The notes under the pieces: model-generated
What the model was told of the DNA's origin: nothing
What the model saw: only the letters and a program-made list of their open reading frames with translations
The model's database searches: none
Part shown: piece by piece, positions 24,855 to 37,540 of the stretch
Position numbering within the stretch: the first letter of the stretch is position 1
How the letters are laid out: every line of letters starts with the position of its first letter
Made by a program: the position numbers and the translations under genes
DNA from: Acanthacorydalis orientalis
Taxonomy: Eukaryota > Arthropoda > Insecta > Megaloptera > Corydalidae
Assembly: GCA_034766995.1 (NCBI GenBank)
Contig: CM068314.1
Span: 17,388,201-17,452,200 of the forward strand
Reading direction: 5' to 3'
DNA length: 64,000 nt

Positions 24855-24975
24855 GCATTAGCGTCGAAATGCATACAAGTAGTAATCAAAAATCAATTAT
24901 TGAACATTTTTGATTAGTAAAAAGTTGTGAGGAGTGAAAAATTCATTCATGAAAGAAAACATTTTCAAGAGTTCG
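24855..24975. mobile_element. foldback repeat family, half copy (B)
   Basis: Reads CGTCGAAATGCATACAAGTA, then AATCAATTATTGAACATTTT, then TGATTAG, and closes with GGAGTGAAAAATTCATTCAT. This is the right arm and terminus of the family, in the same order as at 58375-58545 and 46400-46490. Confidence 0.6.
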
Positions 24976-25109
24976 GTGGTACCATGACAATAGTCACGTT
25001 TTCAAAATAAAAATTGGTGCAGTTCAATAAATCAGGTTATTGAAGATGAGTTAAAGGAAGGTAACTTGATATATGGAGAAGAAATATATAAGAAAAATTT
25101 AATTCTTAA

Positions 25110-25340
25110 AAATATTTTTTATGTATCTTAGTGCTTTGAGAACGATTGCATCGCCATTGAAATGCATATAAAAATTATTGAAGAATGATTTAATAATACA
25201 TTATTGAATATCTTTTAATAATACATTATTGAATATCTTCAATTAAAAAAATATTTTTCATGATTCATGGAAAAATAAATAATCATTCTAAAAGTAAATT
25301 TAGCCGTAATGCCACAAACTAAATTGTGAGTAATGCTTTT
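25110..25340. mobile_element. foldback repeat family, partial copy (C)
   Basis: Contains GTGCTTTGAGAACGATTGCA, ATCGCCATTGAAATGCATA, TTATTGAATATC and a terminal AAAGTAAATTTAGCC, all in family order. It is interrupted by the 25-bp tandem duplication at 25190-25239. Confidence 0.5.
25190..25239. repeat. perfect 25-bp tandem duplication
   Basis: The unit TTAATAATACATTATTGAAT plus ATCTT occurs twice, head to tail, with no mismatch. It lies in the ATTATTGAA-containing core of a foldback repeat copy. It looks like a recent slippage or repair event. Confidence 0.93.
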
Positions 25341-25959
25341 AATTTTTATAAAAAATAAAATCAAATACACGGTCTAAAAACGTTGAAATGAGTCATAAAA
25401 GCATTCACGTAATTCAAGGAGAAGTAATCAAAAATAACTCATTTTATATATATATAAAATTCAGTAGTATGAATAAAGTACTATAATATTGTAAAATAAT
25501 ATTTATATAATTCACTATGAACTTTATTGTTTTCTTTTGAATTATATATTTCAGTGCAATAAGAATAGATGGAAAGTATTGATTAAACAAAATGAGCTTT
25601 TAATAATGTAAAAGTTGTTTATTGTAAGGCTTTTCAATTATTAAATACTGACGTATTTTATTTACTGCTTTTGTTATTTTCAAGGTTTTTAATCTATATT
25701 ATGTATAGATGCTTGTTTATGTATAATGAAACATTTTGATATATAATTTATAAAATGTTCTTTGTGTATGGAATAAATTCTTGATATATAACGAGATGCA
25801 TTACTTTATATACATTTTCATAATAAAATAAATGAAACAAAGTATAATAACATAAATTGTATTTTCAAATTATTTGAGTATATTTCTATTGTTCTCGATA
25901 AGTTAATATGAACGATGTATATAATTAGTTCTCAGATCATAAAGTAGTATCTTATCGCA

Positions 25960-26300
25960 GGCATTTATAGCACCGCACTGTACAAATGATGGTCTCACGT
26001 ACATAAATGATACGGTTGAATCGTTCCACTCGTAACCCGGCACGTGTATGTGGTTCGTGTGCGTTGGCGTAGTGTGGGGTGCTCGTGCGATCGACGTGGA
26101 CGATTCATCTGTACATCTGCCCGAAATGCTCGTGCCCCCCGATCTTTCGAACCGCGTGCACACTGCCGACCAACATGTATTACAACAACGGTAAACATTA
26201 TTCGTGTCAATTTGTGAAACACTGGTTCGTCAACATAATACCCCATAATGAGATCAAATCATACAACGCATTGACACATTGCGTACGTGTGTGTACACAC
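25960..26300 (+). promoter_or_regulatory. GC-rich island around first coding exon
   Basis: A sharp rise in GC and CpG between AT-rich flanks, centred on the signal-peptide exon. A CTTATCGCAG acceptor-like site sits at 25951-25960 and an in-frame TAA lies 15 bp before the ATG (26033-26035). The 5' leader therefore either begins in this island or is spliced in at about 25961. I cannot see a clear TATA box or initiator. Confidence 0.4.
26048..26190 (+). CDS. first coding exon of a secreted or type I membrane protein (partial)
   Basis: From ATG 26048 the frame reads MWFVCVGVVWGARA, a short but typical signal peptide: a hydrophobic core then small residues, with likely cleavage after ARA. The mature start is IDVDDSSVHLPEMLVPPDLS, followed by NRVHTADQHVLQQ. 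The exon ends after two bases of codon 48 at ACAACG|GTAAAC, and the very next in-frame codon in the genomic DNA is TAA, so splicing is required to continue. Codon use is GC-rich at third positions, unlike the flanks. The rest of the protein is not identified, so no family or function is assigned. The longer frame in this island (26079-26342) is in a different register and reads through the donor. Confidence 0.6.
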
Positions 26301-26545
26301 TCTATTTATTTGTCTGCTTCGGTGTTTATTGTTATCAGATAATTTGTGTAATTTTGTCACTCTTTACGATGATTTATTATGTCGGTTTCGATAATGTTTG
26401 TTATTTTTTTTTATCGGAATCGAGCTTAATTTTGAAGTATCGGTGATGTTGAAGTTTTTAATTACTTTTTATTTTTTATCCGGATTTAATGTAATTTTTC
26501 AAACGTAGTCCATCTAATTTATAACCTATATACTTTCATACATAT

Positions 26546-26548
<3 letters not shown>

Positions 26549-26592
<44 letters not shown>
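26549..26592. repeat. compound (TG)n(TA)n microsatellite
   Basis: Three TG units then about 19 TA units. Confidence 0.96.
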
Positions 26593-26595
<3 letters not shown>

Positions 26596-28079
26596 AATTT
26601 AAATATTTCAAATATTTTAAGTTGTACCTTAATGTAATAATAAAAATTATTCATTGCGAAAACTAAAAGTATTATTTTTAGTGTCAAGTTTGAAACACAT
26701 CATTAATTAAAAATATATCTTACGTCTGATAATAACTGAAAAAAATTAATAGGTTAATTAATTTAAGTATGTATTCATATAAAATGATCTAAGAGTCTTA
26801 CCTCTTAGATTTATGACCATTTTAATGTTGTTTTGAATATACATTGAATCGCCAATAAATATTTCATTATTAATAAATATTATATTATAAATTTTCTGTA
26901 ATTATTTCTTATTTTTCACATTAATCAAACGAATGCTAATTAGTTAGAAATATGTACGTTTTAACTTTATACAAAGAATACACATTTTAATAAATATGTG
27001 TTTTTTTTATTATTTGTTATTAAAACAGCCATGTAAACTAATGTCATATTTCAAATTTAGCGATTAAATTTTAATGACAGTTGAAGAAAAACATCTGTGT
27101 TTATAAATTATCCCAGTCACTTGTATATTTTATTTACGAAATGAATAAACTAAAAGTCATATTATTCTTTCTTTTTATTCAAAAAAATCCAATTATAAAA
27201 TTAATTGTGATTTTATTATAGGATTTTTAACATATTTTAATCCTACAACTATTTTAAAAAAATACTATTTAAAATACAAGCGATACCAAAGTAAATAAAC
27301 AGATTTATATAAATCTATACAACATGTTAAACGATATTACAATCAAATCTCTATGTTCGACCAAAAAACAAAAAGTACATTCATAAACCAAACTCACCAC
27401 ACAGCGTGATTGGAGTATAGTATATATTTTTTATTAGAAAAAAACTGAAAATTTGATAATATAGAAAAAACAGCTGTATATAGTAATAATTTTTGTAAAA
27501 AGAATTAATTAATAAAAGGATACATTTTTAAATGTTAAAAAATGTCATATATGTACATACACACACATATATACATATAAGAAAATTGTAATGAAATCAA
27601 AGTACTTAATAGCCGTATAATAAAGTTATTTTTAAAGATAAGATTGCAAATTATTTTACTAGAAATAAGAATTTTAATTTCTTCGAAAGTATTTTCTTTA
27701 TCCATAATCTCAGAAATTCAAATGAGATGTTTTTAAAATTACATCGTCTAGTGTTTCTAATTATAAAATCGCTTTTTGCTAATAATGTATTACTTTTTTA
27801 CATAAATGAGTTTATATATATATATATATAAGTACACATGCATATGCATATATGAATTTGTCCGTATACTTGTACAAAATTGTTTATATTGTTTACAAGC
27901 ATTACATTTACAATTTAAATGTACATTTGTATTTGCTACTAAACATAAATTTTTGTTCTTTGTCCATTTAGTAATAAAGTAAATAAATAGTTCTTTTGTT
28001 TCGAAGCAAAAATCATTAAAATTTAATGCTTACTTTTCGTTGAACAACTTCCAACAATAAATTGTTTTCTGTTTACACA

Positions 28080-28230
28080 TAGAACATAAATATACCAGTA
28101 AACTGTTGTATATGTCTAAATATTAGTAACAAAATATCATTGTTTATAAAAAACATAACATTTTTTTATATGTTTAAAGTTTATTACAACAGTGTCTTTT
28201 TTGAAATAAAGAATAATATATAAAACGTAT
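28080..28230. repeat. diverged dispersed repeat, copy 1
   Basis: Shares the ordered blocks TGTTTACA, ATAAATATAC, TGTCTAAATATTAG, TCATTGTTTATAA and a T/A-rich tail with 29670-29840. The order and spacing are conserved while individual bases differ, so it is an old duplication or an unnamed repeat family. Confidence 0.45.
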
Positions 28231-28399
28231 TGTTTATAACAACACTGTCACGACGAGTTTAAACAGTTTATGTTTGAAATGAAATATTTTAAAAGCAGTA
28301 CTAGTTTCTTTTTTATTTGTACAAAATACAGCCAAAAAGTAATTGAAACTACAGACATTGTATATCCTTTTTAGTTTGTGTTTTTTATATTAGTTTAGT

Positions 28400-28402
<3 letters not shown>

Positions 28403-28453
<51 letters not shown>
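28403..28453. repeat. (TA)n microsatellite
   Basis: About 25 uninterrupted TA units. Confidence 0.97.
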
Positions 28454-28459
<6 letters not shown>

Positions 28460-28954
28460 GTGTGTCTATTGAGAATAACGATGTACAAATTCAATAAATT
28501 AACTCTGATACAAAGTAAAAAAATTAACATCTTTTTAATTATCTATACATATATTTTTAAAATTATGTTCAGATTTATTTTTTTATATATTTAGTTTTTT
28601 TCAAGACTTAAGAAAAAACTTCAATATATATTATTAACTACACAACAAGTAACATTACAATTATGTTCTTTTTATATCAACAAATATATATTTACCTTAA
28701 CGTAACAGAGAACAGTAAATTTAAATTCCTGTTTAGAACCCTAAATTATCTCTCTTGTTCTATTAAATAATAACATTATACTGGTTAGACTGGAAACTTG
28801 TTCTAAGAGTTGTATATATTCGTTAACAGGTTCATAAAATAACCTATTATAATACAAGTTCAGTTTTTGTTGCTTGTATTATAATACCTAAAAAAAATCC
28901 AAACAAGTTTTATTTAATATATACAACAACCCTTTTTCTTAACATACACATTCA

Positions 28955-28982
28955 CAAAGAAAGAGAGAAAGAGAGAGAGCGA
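28955..28982. repeat. GA-rich run (GAGA)n
   Basis: AAAGAAAGAGAGAAAGAGAG followed by AGAGCGAG, the only clear GA array in the window. GAGA-type motifs can bind GAGA-factor-like proteins in insects, but there is no promoter evidence here. Confidence 0.8.
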
Positions 28983-29669
28983 GTTAGTGTTCAGTGCGCT
29001 CAGTCTTGAATGTCCTTGACTAATAGATACTGCCACAACCAAAACTAAAATCACTGGATGAGGGGCTATGAGTTAAGTTTAGCGTTAACATCGTAACTCC
29101 CTTCCAGTTGATATCCTTATATTGTGAAAGTTTCAATCCTTCATACAACATTTAATCCGTAATTTAATTAATGGAGTATATTATATTAATCTTAATTAAT
29201 TATTTATTCCTGTTGTCCCTATCGAGTATGAACTACAAAGTTGGAGTTTGTTTTATTATGTGCGAGCCATTTAAATATTTACGCATAGTAAACAATATAC
29301 ACATCTTATATATGATTCTTTAATTTATTAATTTTCTTATTAACTTTAGAAACTAATTTCACTTTATAAACTAATTGTAATAACGCGTTTAATTGTATAA
29401 TTTCAACTGAAATCTCTTATGAAAATAAACGTATAATCATACATAAATGTTTATATATAAAATATATAAACGTTAATAATTTAAATTAGCTCTAGATTTA
29501 CAAAAGTTATATATAAACATACAAAATGATCAATTATTCAAGTTAAACATAATATAAACATACGAATTAATTTTTGTTAAAATATATTAAAAAATATTAC
29601 AGAAATAAACATATTAAATTGTATGCAAAAATAAATTTGTCAGAATTTATAAAACAGTGAATTAATAAA

Positions 29670-29840
29670 TTCTTCTCTGTTTACATTTTACATATAAATA
29701 TACTAAAAAAAAGTGCACGTGTCTAAATATTAGCGAGATATTGTCATCGTTTATAAGAAGAGAAATTATTACGAACTAAAAAATATTTTTTTAAAATTTT
29801 AGCAAACTTGGTATTTTAAATAATATAAACTATAAATTAC
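29670..29840. repeat. diverged dispersed repeat, copy 2
   Basis: Partner of the copy at 28080-28230, with GTGTCTAAATATTAGCGAGA and TCATCGTTTATAAG at corresponding positions. Confidence 0.45.
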
Positions 29841-29860
29841 ATATTAGAAAAAATAAATAT

Positions 29861-29861
<1 letters not shown>

Positions 29862-29915
<54 letters not shown>
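29862..29915. repeat. (TA)n microsatellite
   Basis: About 26 uninterrupted TA units immediately after the dispersed repeat copy 2. Confidence 0.97.
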
Positions 29916-29919
<4 letters not shown>

Positions 29920-30355
29920 GTTATATACTTGAATATAAAACGAAAATGTTCATTATATCATTCACATAAATCGTCAAATAGAACGATGTAAATTATGCCA
30001 TCAATTTCAACCTCGACCCTTCATTTGCTATGAAGTACTAAATTACTGAAAAAATGCTGTGCGCTAATTTAATGTTAATTTTGTTTTATTTTACCAGTTT
30101 ATTAACAGAACTTATTTGCCGTTTGACTCATTTGTCTTGATTTGAATACTTTTTTTTCATTTTTGTATGTTTTTATTTTTTGTTTATCTAAAAAATGTAA
30201 CATAAAAGAATATAAATAGACTTTAAAATATTTGCAAGGCTTTTATATTCAAATATTTTTTAACTGGTTAATAATATTTTGTTTTTGTCTACATTATATA
30301 AATATGAAATATATGTACAAAGTATCTTAATTTTTTCCATCATCCTTCTGACAAA

Positions 30356-30359
<4 letters not shown>

Positions 30360-30389
<30 letters not shown>
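30360..30389. repeat. (TA)n microsatellite
   Basis: About 15 TA units. Confidence 0.95.
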
Positions 30390-30392
<3 letters not shown>

Positions 30393-32334
30393 TTGTACAC
30401 ATTTGTGTGAATTATGTACGTCAAGTTCTATAAAACATTTTTATTCTTAGCGAAAAAAAAAGAGAAATACCGAATTCAATTATGAACATAATGTGAGTGT
30501 AAATGAAGTATAGCGTACAGAGAAAATGTTAAAAGGTATTCCGTGCTTGAAATGAAATTTAATCGAATATTATTTCCAGAACATTGTGTTATCAACACAA
30601 TTATACGAGCTAGAGTGCCGTAAAAGAAGATAAATGTCCGTAAAATTTCCAACACATATACATAATATTATACAATTTCATTTCTGGAGAATACTACGTG
30701 AAGTTTCGACTGTGTGTTGTAAAAGGCATTAATTCCCATTTAGTCCCACGAAATAGCGCGTTCGAAAATATATGGGGAAATAAAAGAGATTTATGCATTG
30801 TCTTCATACATCATCTTGTAATAATGATTGGACCATACTGTACCGCGGGGACGTCTGCAATAAAATAAAACGTCTTTATTGGTGATAAAATGTCGAGTTT
30901 ATCCCAATTTTTGACATATTATTCGTCATGCAAGTAAGCGTGTTTTATCAAAAGTTATCGGTATTACTCAACTAAGAAAACATCACTATTGTTTACTCTG
31001 AATCATCTGAGACATATCTCTACATCACAATTAAAACAGCTCCAAAAAAAACAGTCTGTATGTGTATTATATTTTTATATGCACTGATATAATTGATAAA
31101 TGTTGCATTTTACTACATAATAATCGAGTTGAATTAATGCATGTTAAATTAATTTTTTGTTATTATTGTTTATATAAAAGTAAATTGTTCGAGATTTATT
31201 TTTAGATAAATCGAAAACGTTTGAAATGTTTTCCATACTAATTTTTCAGTCACGAATTGTATATATCTGTTTTTAGTACTATAATTTTCATATAATTAAA
31301 TGAACACAAACATTTAATGAACGCTGTAGAAATTCATTTTCGTTTATTTATGGTTTAAATAAACTCAAATCTACCCATTCCTGTATAATTAAAGTCAAGT
31401 CATAAAATACGATATTTATATTAAATTAATTCCAGTCGACAATCATTAAATTACTGTTTAGATATGAACATACTTTCGTTACATGAAGTTTTTATATTTA
31501 CTGTTTATAATTTATGCTTTTTAATAGTAGTAGACCTTTTTTGTACAAAAAAGAACTATATTTTATACGATATAAAAATTCCTTTAATTCAATTACAGAA
31601 ATTTCATCTCCGGTCTGAGACATTCTTTATCTTTTTTGATTACATTAACTACTCTGCTAAATAAATATTTGAAATAATTTATTCGTGAAGTGAATTATTT
31701 ATACAGTAACTATTTTTATATCGATGTTATTTATGGAATTTTTAACATTTCTAAAAAATACATTGTTGAATGTTTATTCTTTTTAAAAATCGACTAGTTA
31801 TAATCAATTCTATTCCTTATTAATATGATTTATAAATCGAAATCGATACTTTATCATTCCTAAATAATTACGTAATATATAAATAAAAATAATAATTGGC
31901 ATTTCATTCGAACATATTTCAAACGTCTAAAGGTCAGTTATGAACACATGTTTTAGTAATCAATTAAAAATAAATAAATAGACATGTTGGATATTTAAAT
32001 GAAACAGAAACAAATTATCTTACAAATTCTATGTTCGATAGATAAATCATAGTTCGATCATATAAATTATTTCGAACATATCGATCGGTTCATATAAATT
32101 ATGTAGAAGTAGCAATCAGAAACTTCAGTACACTTCGTTTTTAATCGATATTCTAATACTTTAAGTATTTAATTGCGTTAAATATACATTAAAACGGATA
32201 TATTAGATTATTCAATTATTAATTGAAGTCATTCGTGTTTATACATTTCAATATATAAATGGTTTTGATTATTTATAAATCGAATTAACATAGGTTTATT
32301 CGACATAAACAAAGTATCGATCACGAAAAAAGTG

Positions 32335-32338
<4 letters not shown>

Positions 32339-32365
<27 letters not shown>
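32339..32365. repeat. (TA)n microsatellite with GAGA tail
   Basis: About 13 TA units followed by CAAAGAGAGATAGAGAAA. Confidence 0.95.
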
Positions 32366-32367
<2 letters not shown>

Positions 32368-34302
32368 AAGAGAGATAGAGAAATAATTTTTCACATTTGT
32401 TGTCACTGAAAACATTCTAAAAACCCGAATTTTAGTAAATATTTTCATGATATTTTAATTAAAATACCGGTTTATTAATAAAAAATCTTTTGAAGATATT
32501 ACTTCCACTGAAAAACATAAATAATAAAATAATATAAAAAAGTATAAACGTTTTTTTTTTATTTATCTTAATTAAATTAAGAAATGTAGATAAAAGCAAC
32601 ATTGTTTTTATTGAATAACTTAATTTCTTCTTATAATACAAAAATGTTTTATAGTTCTTTTTACGATTCTATTAAAATTTATTTTTATTGATATGACCCA
32701 GAATACAGTCTTCCTGCAAATATTTCTTGTAATATATTTCTTCATAAACCTAAATCAACGTTTATAATTTATATTTCGTAACTCTATCAATCTGTTTATA
32801 CTACAATCATTAATTTAATGATATTTTTAAAAGCACCATTTGTTTCTTGCACTTAAACAGAATCTTCGGCGGAAAAAAACTAGTTTGAATAATAAACTTC
32901 ATAATTTATACAGAAAATATTTAAATGTGTTTGTGTGTATATGTGTTGGTATATTTTAAACATTCTTCTCTATTACTATATTTAATATGTGTTTAGGAAT
33001 TTCAGATCATAACTATTTCATTTCATAAATCTTTAAATTTAAATATTATGTGAATGTAAATTACGAAATTAAAGCACTATTTTTTAATAGATTATTCAGT
33101 GATAACGTTGAAGTGCCATACATAAAATGATATAATTTTTGAAATATTTGTGGTGAAATCGAATTTAATTATGAGTTATTGTCCGCATTAAAATAAATTA
33201 TTATTTCTACAGGCGTGTAACGTAATTGAAATACAAATAAGATATTTGTTTTGAACGGATATTCGAATCAGTCATCATTTTTTACCAGTATAATTTCTAT
33301 AGTGTTGTATTTATAATCCGATACAAACGATCTTAGCACATAACCCTTTTGTCAGTGAACGATTTAAGTAAAATCTCATCTAGTCACAACACAAATTCTA
33401 CTTTAACTCTACTCATTATCACCACACTCGACTCTGGATGAAGGTTTTACGATCCGTCCATTACCATAAGGCAACTTTACGACCAGTCCTAACTCCCTTG
33501 ACACTAATTGAACAAGTTACAACTATACCAAAAACTATTAAATGAGCTTAAATCATATTCACACGTTCTATGCTTTAAAGTTAAGAATATACTTATTACT
33601 CATTCTGAGAATTATCCTATACAGACACGCATGTAAACAGGAAACTTGAGATATTTATGAAAGTGTGTTTTAAATTTCTGAAACTATATATTCGTTTTAT
33701 ACCAATTATAAAAAAAAAAGATCATATATGTGTATATAAAATGTTAACATTTATTTCACCCTCATAAAACCATATATTTCTCTCGGTAAAGTATTTTTGT
33801 TAAAATGAATTAATTTAATGCATCCATACTCCATTTATGTACTCAACGAAATCCACTACAATTGCTTAACAATACATTCAGTATTTTGTATTTATTTAGA
33901 ATTAATGATATTAAAGTAAGTGGTTATTTTTTTCATTTTTGAAACATGTCACCAATCCTTTATAATATATTGTTGTACAGTAACATATAGTAATTTATTA
34001 ATCGAGTTATTACTCCATAATATATTTATAAATATTTCAATTTGTCGTTTTCTACGAACCTATAAAAGCATGTCATTTATGATAAAATCGTTTGAGTATA
34101 TTTAAATTAAATTGTTTAATATGTAAACGTACATTTAGTATTTGTTTAACTGGATAAAATATTTCTACTAATAGGCTTACGTCATATTCCCTTAATTGGC
34201 TTACTGCATATTTTAATTAAATTATCGGATGTTCTGTATTAAAGTTAATATTTCTACTGCTACAGTACAAAATTTTATTACAACTAGTCTGTTGATAATA
34301 TT

Positions 34303-34306
34303 TATG

Positions 34307-34343
<37 letters not shown>

Positions 34344-34399
34344 GTGTGTCTGTAATATATATATATATATATATGAATATATGTGTGTATATATATATG

Positions 34400-34441
<42 letters not shown>

Positions 34442-34513
34442 CATATATATATATATGTATATACATATATATATATGTATGTATATATTTATATATATAT
34501 ATGTGTATATATA

Positions 34514-34610
<97 letters not shown>

Positions 34611-34641
34611 CTACACATATTTATCTGTTTATATATATATT
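34303..34641. repeat. large complex TA/TG array
   Basis: Roughly 340 bp built from TA runs alternating with TATG, TGTG and TACA blocks. It is the largest and most heterogeneous simple-repeat tract in the window. It gives the longest open frames here on both strands (164 and 144 codons of Tyr/Ile/Val/Cys/His), which are artefacts. Confidence 0.97.
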
Positions 34642-34841
34642 CCATGGGTTGATTATTTATTAAACCTGTAACGTATGTCTGCAATTCATACTGCATGCAA
34701 ACAACAAACAACAGTCTCCGTTCGACATCTGGTCACGTTTGCTTGACTCACCGGTTATTCAGGTGCAACCAGCAAATTTTCAGATTCCATGTACTGTATG
34801 AATACTCTCATATGATATTTAAAATATGTTAGATTTATTCT

Positions 34842-34842
34842 C

Positions 34843-34935
<93 letters not shown>
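34842..34935. repeat. (TA)n microsatellite
   Basis: About 45 TA units with one TG and one CA change, 200 bp after the complex array. Confidence 0.97.
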
Positions 34936-35387
34936 AATTGAAAAATATCTGGATGGAATTATGTGTAAGGTAATATAATAAAATAAAAAAAATCATTTCT
35001 ATGAAACTATTTTAGATACGGAACGAAATAGTGGAACAATAAAAATATGTGCCTGATTTAAATATATATTTTAACAATGTGTTTCTTATCTTATTTAATT
35101 TAAAACTTTCATTTTAAATTTCGATATCGTCGACGATCTCGAACAACATTTTTTTCTCTCAAAGAAAATTATAATTCAACAGCCATACAAATAAATCAAC
35201 CAGTTTTCAGTTAAAGTAGTGATTACTTAATTTTATGTGCTATTTGTGAATAAAACTGGATTCATTTACGATAAAAATTTTATGAGTCACGATATATTTT
35301 TTCATATTCTTGTTTATAGTCTGACCTACGTTTTAATTTTAATCAGATTATTATAACAAATTTGATATTTTATAGGCGTTTATACTC

Positions 35388-35389
<2 letters not shown>

Positions 35390-35443
<54 letters not shown>
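35390..35443. repeat. (TA)n microsatellite
   Basis: About 26 uninterrupted TA units. Confidence 0.97.
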
Positions 35444-35446
<3 letters not shown>

Positions 35447-37084
35447 GAGATGATAATTTTTTATATTTTTGTAGGCTGAAAATAATCATTGCTTCTAATT
35501 AAAATAACTTACCAGTCTATTTTAAAATATCAATTATAGAGAATAATTTTAAATTATTTTCTTTAAAAATAAATCATAATTTATTAAAAGGTTTATAACT
35601 TCAAGAGTGAATGTTTTCAAAATATATTTACTGCCATTGGCAACTATCTCTAAATCAACCGTACCATCTTATGTATTTTATTTATAGGTGTTTTATATCA
35701 ATGTCATATAAATTTATATATTTATGTATTCTTTTATGGCAATGTATTATTTAAATATCATTTTATTAGTGTATGTATATAGCGATAAACTTAAATAACA
35801 TGCAATATTTTTCCATTTAAATAATAAGATACTCTAATTCCTAAATTATAAAAAAAATACGTTATCTACATTATATGTTTTATTTTATTTTGAAAATATA
35901 TTTTTTTCTTTAATGTATTAATCACTTATTTACTATTTCATATTTTTAACATTTTATGTATGAAATGTCTGTTTTTCTCGCAATGAAGAAAAGCTATAAA
36001 TAATTAAATTGCGTGTTCGATAAGATACAGAACGAGGAAATAAAAAAAGATATATAGAAATTGTTTTTGTAATCGTTAGAATAAATTTAATGTTTCAAAT
36101 GATAAATAAATTTAATATATCAAGAATTGTGTTATTGTACTGAAATTACAATACTAAAATTAATTACATATTTTATATAAAAATAGATATACTAATCGTT
36201 AATACTTCACCGAATTACTAATTTGTTAAATATTTTATTAGTGTCATACATGTTAAGTGAGTGTTGTAAAAATGTTAAAAACACTGAGCATACGTTTATT
36301 ATGTTAAAAAATCAGTCAGTGTTACCCAAAAAAAATGTATTAATAAGTATTTAACATTATTCAGGACTCTAACGAACATTACTAAATTTATTCAATTTTA
36401 AAGTCATTAGGCGTTCGAATGAATTTATTTTATTTATGTATGTATTTATTTAATCTAAAAATCTATACTTATTTAGTAATAATAAAATGATAAATATAAC
36501 TGTTGTTATATATAATAAAACACAATTGACACATTTTATCTCTAAATGCTTATTATAACTTAAACATTTTACATGATTAAACATTCTGGTACAGCTTTTA
36601 ATGTGTTTTTTTTTTCAAAACAAACACGATATTTCTTTTTTAAAATAATTTTACATATACGGATATTAAATATGATATAATTTATTATAACCGGATATTT
36701 TAAACATTTTTTTGTTCTATTTTATACTTAACACACTTTAATAAAGTAAGTTAATATAAAAATAGTTAAAACTTTATAACTGAGTCAAATGTAACTAGTT
36801 TGTAACACAAATTATTATTACTTTGGTATTATTTTTATAAAACGGAATATGCACTTCTTTTTTTCTACTACGTTTTAAAAATATACTTTTGGCATTGAAA
36901 TAACACATGTATAAATTTATTTATAGTAATTAATGACTAATGTAGTCATTTTTGAGTATACATCATCATTGTATTTAATTTCAAAAAATCATTAGTGAAT
37001 TGTATATTTTTCTGATTTTTTTTCTATAGTAAATAATATTTAGTTATTAAAAAATACTAAATTTTCTTTTGTATAGAATTATTC

Positions 37085-37345
37085 TTTCATAAATCAATTT
37101 TTCACTCTATAATATGAATTTTTCTGATCAAAAATGTTCAATATTGATTATTTTTAATTTTGGTTATTGAACTGATGTGAATTTCGAGGATAATTCCATT
37201 ATCCTCAGAGCATAGATTTTTCTGTATCTGATCTAGGAATGACATTGCCATCGAAACATCCGTAAGGTGAAACAAAAGTTATCACTTGTTGATCAGAAAA
37301 AAATGTTATTTGCGAGGGAGTAAAAATTTATTTTTGAAGTAATTT
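37085..37345. mobile_element. foldback repeat family member (copy D)
   Basis: Near full length. The left terminus is AATTTTTCTGATCAAAAATG within the 25-bp segment identical to copy A. The middle has TTATCCTCAGAGCATAGATT. The right arm has TTGCCATCGAAACATCC and then TTGATCAGAAAAAAATGTTA and GGGAGTAAAAATTTATTTT. Left and right arms are inverted versions of each other, giving a near-palindrome of about 260 bp without coding capacity. Confidence 0.65.
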
Positions 37346-37399
37346 TATCCAAACTGACAAACTATTTTATTTATTATATTTATTTTTTTTATTAGTTTT

Positions 37400-37540
37400 T
37401 CTATACCCTTAGTCTTCTAAGGTATCGTCATCGAAATACATAAATCAAAAAGAATCATTCATTAATTATTAAACGTTTTAATCGGAATATTTTTATAGTT
37501 TGTGGAATGAGTGAAAAAGTCAGTCCAGAAATTGTTGATT
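37400..37540. mobile_element. foldback repeat family, half copy (E)
   Basis: Right-arm blocks TCTTCTAAGGTATCGTCATC, ATTAATTATTAAACG, and TTTGTGGAATGAGTGAAAAA in family order, 55 bp after copy D and in the same orientation as that copy's right arm. Confidence 0.6.

Larger units (their letters stand above)
26300..37080. other. AT-rich gene-empty DNA (probable intron)
   Basis: Eight major TA arrays, one GA-rich run, and a diverged repeat pair (28080-28230 and 29670-29840). Slightly less AT-rich patches at 30690-30870 and 33360-33520 have no defensible open frame. No exon with both splice sites was found. Confidence 0.5.

Noticed and set aside
26079..26342. 87-codon plus-strand frame across the 26-kb island
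   Set aside because: It is in a different register from the signal-peptide frame and reads straight through the splice donor into intron-like sequence.
34217..34711. Longest open frames of the window (164 codons minus, 144 plus)
   Set aside because: They are translations of the TA/TG array (repeated Tyr-Ile, Val-Cys, Thr-His) and are open on both strands only because the repeat lacks stops.
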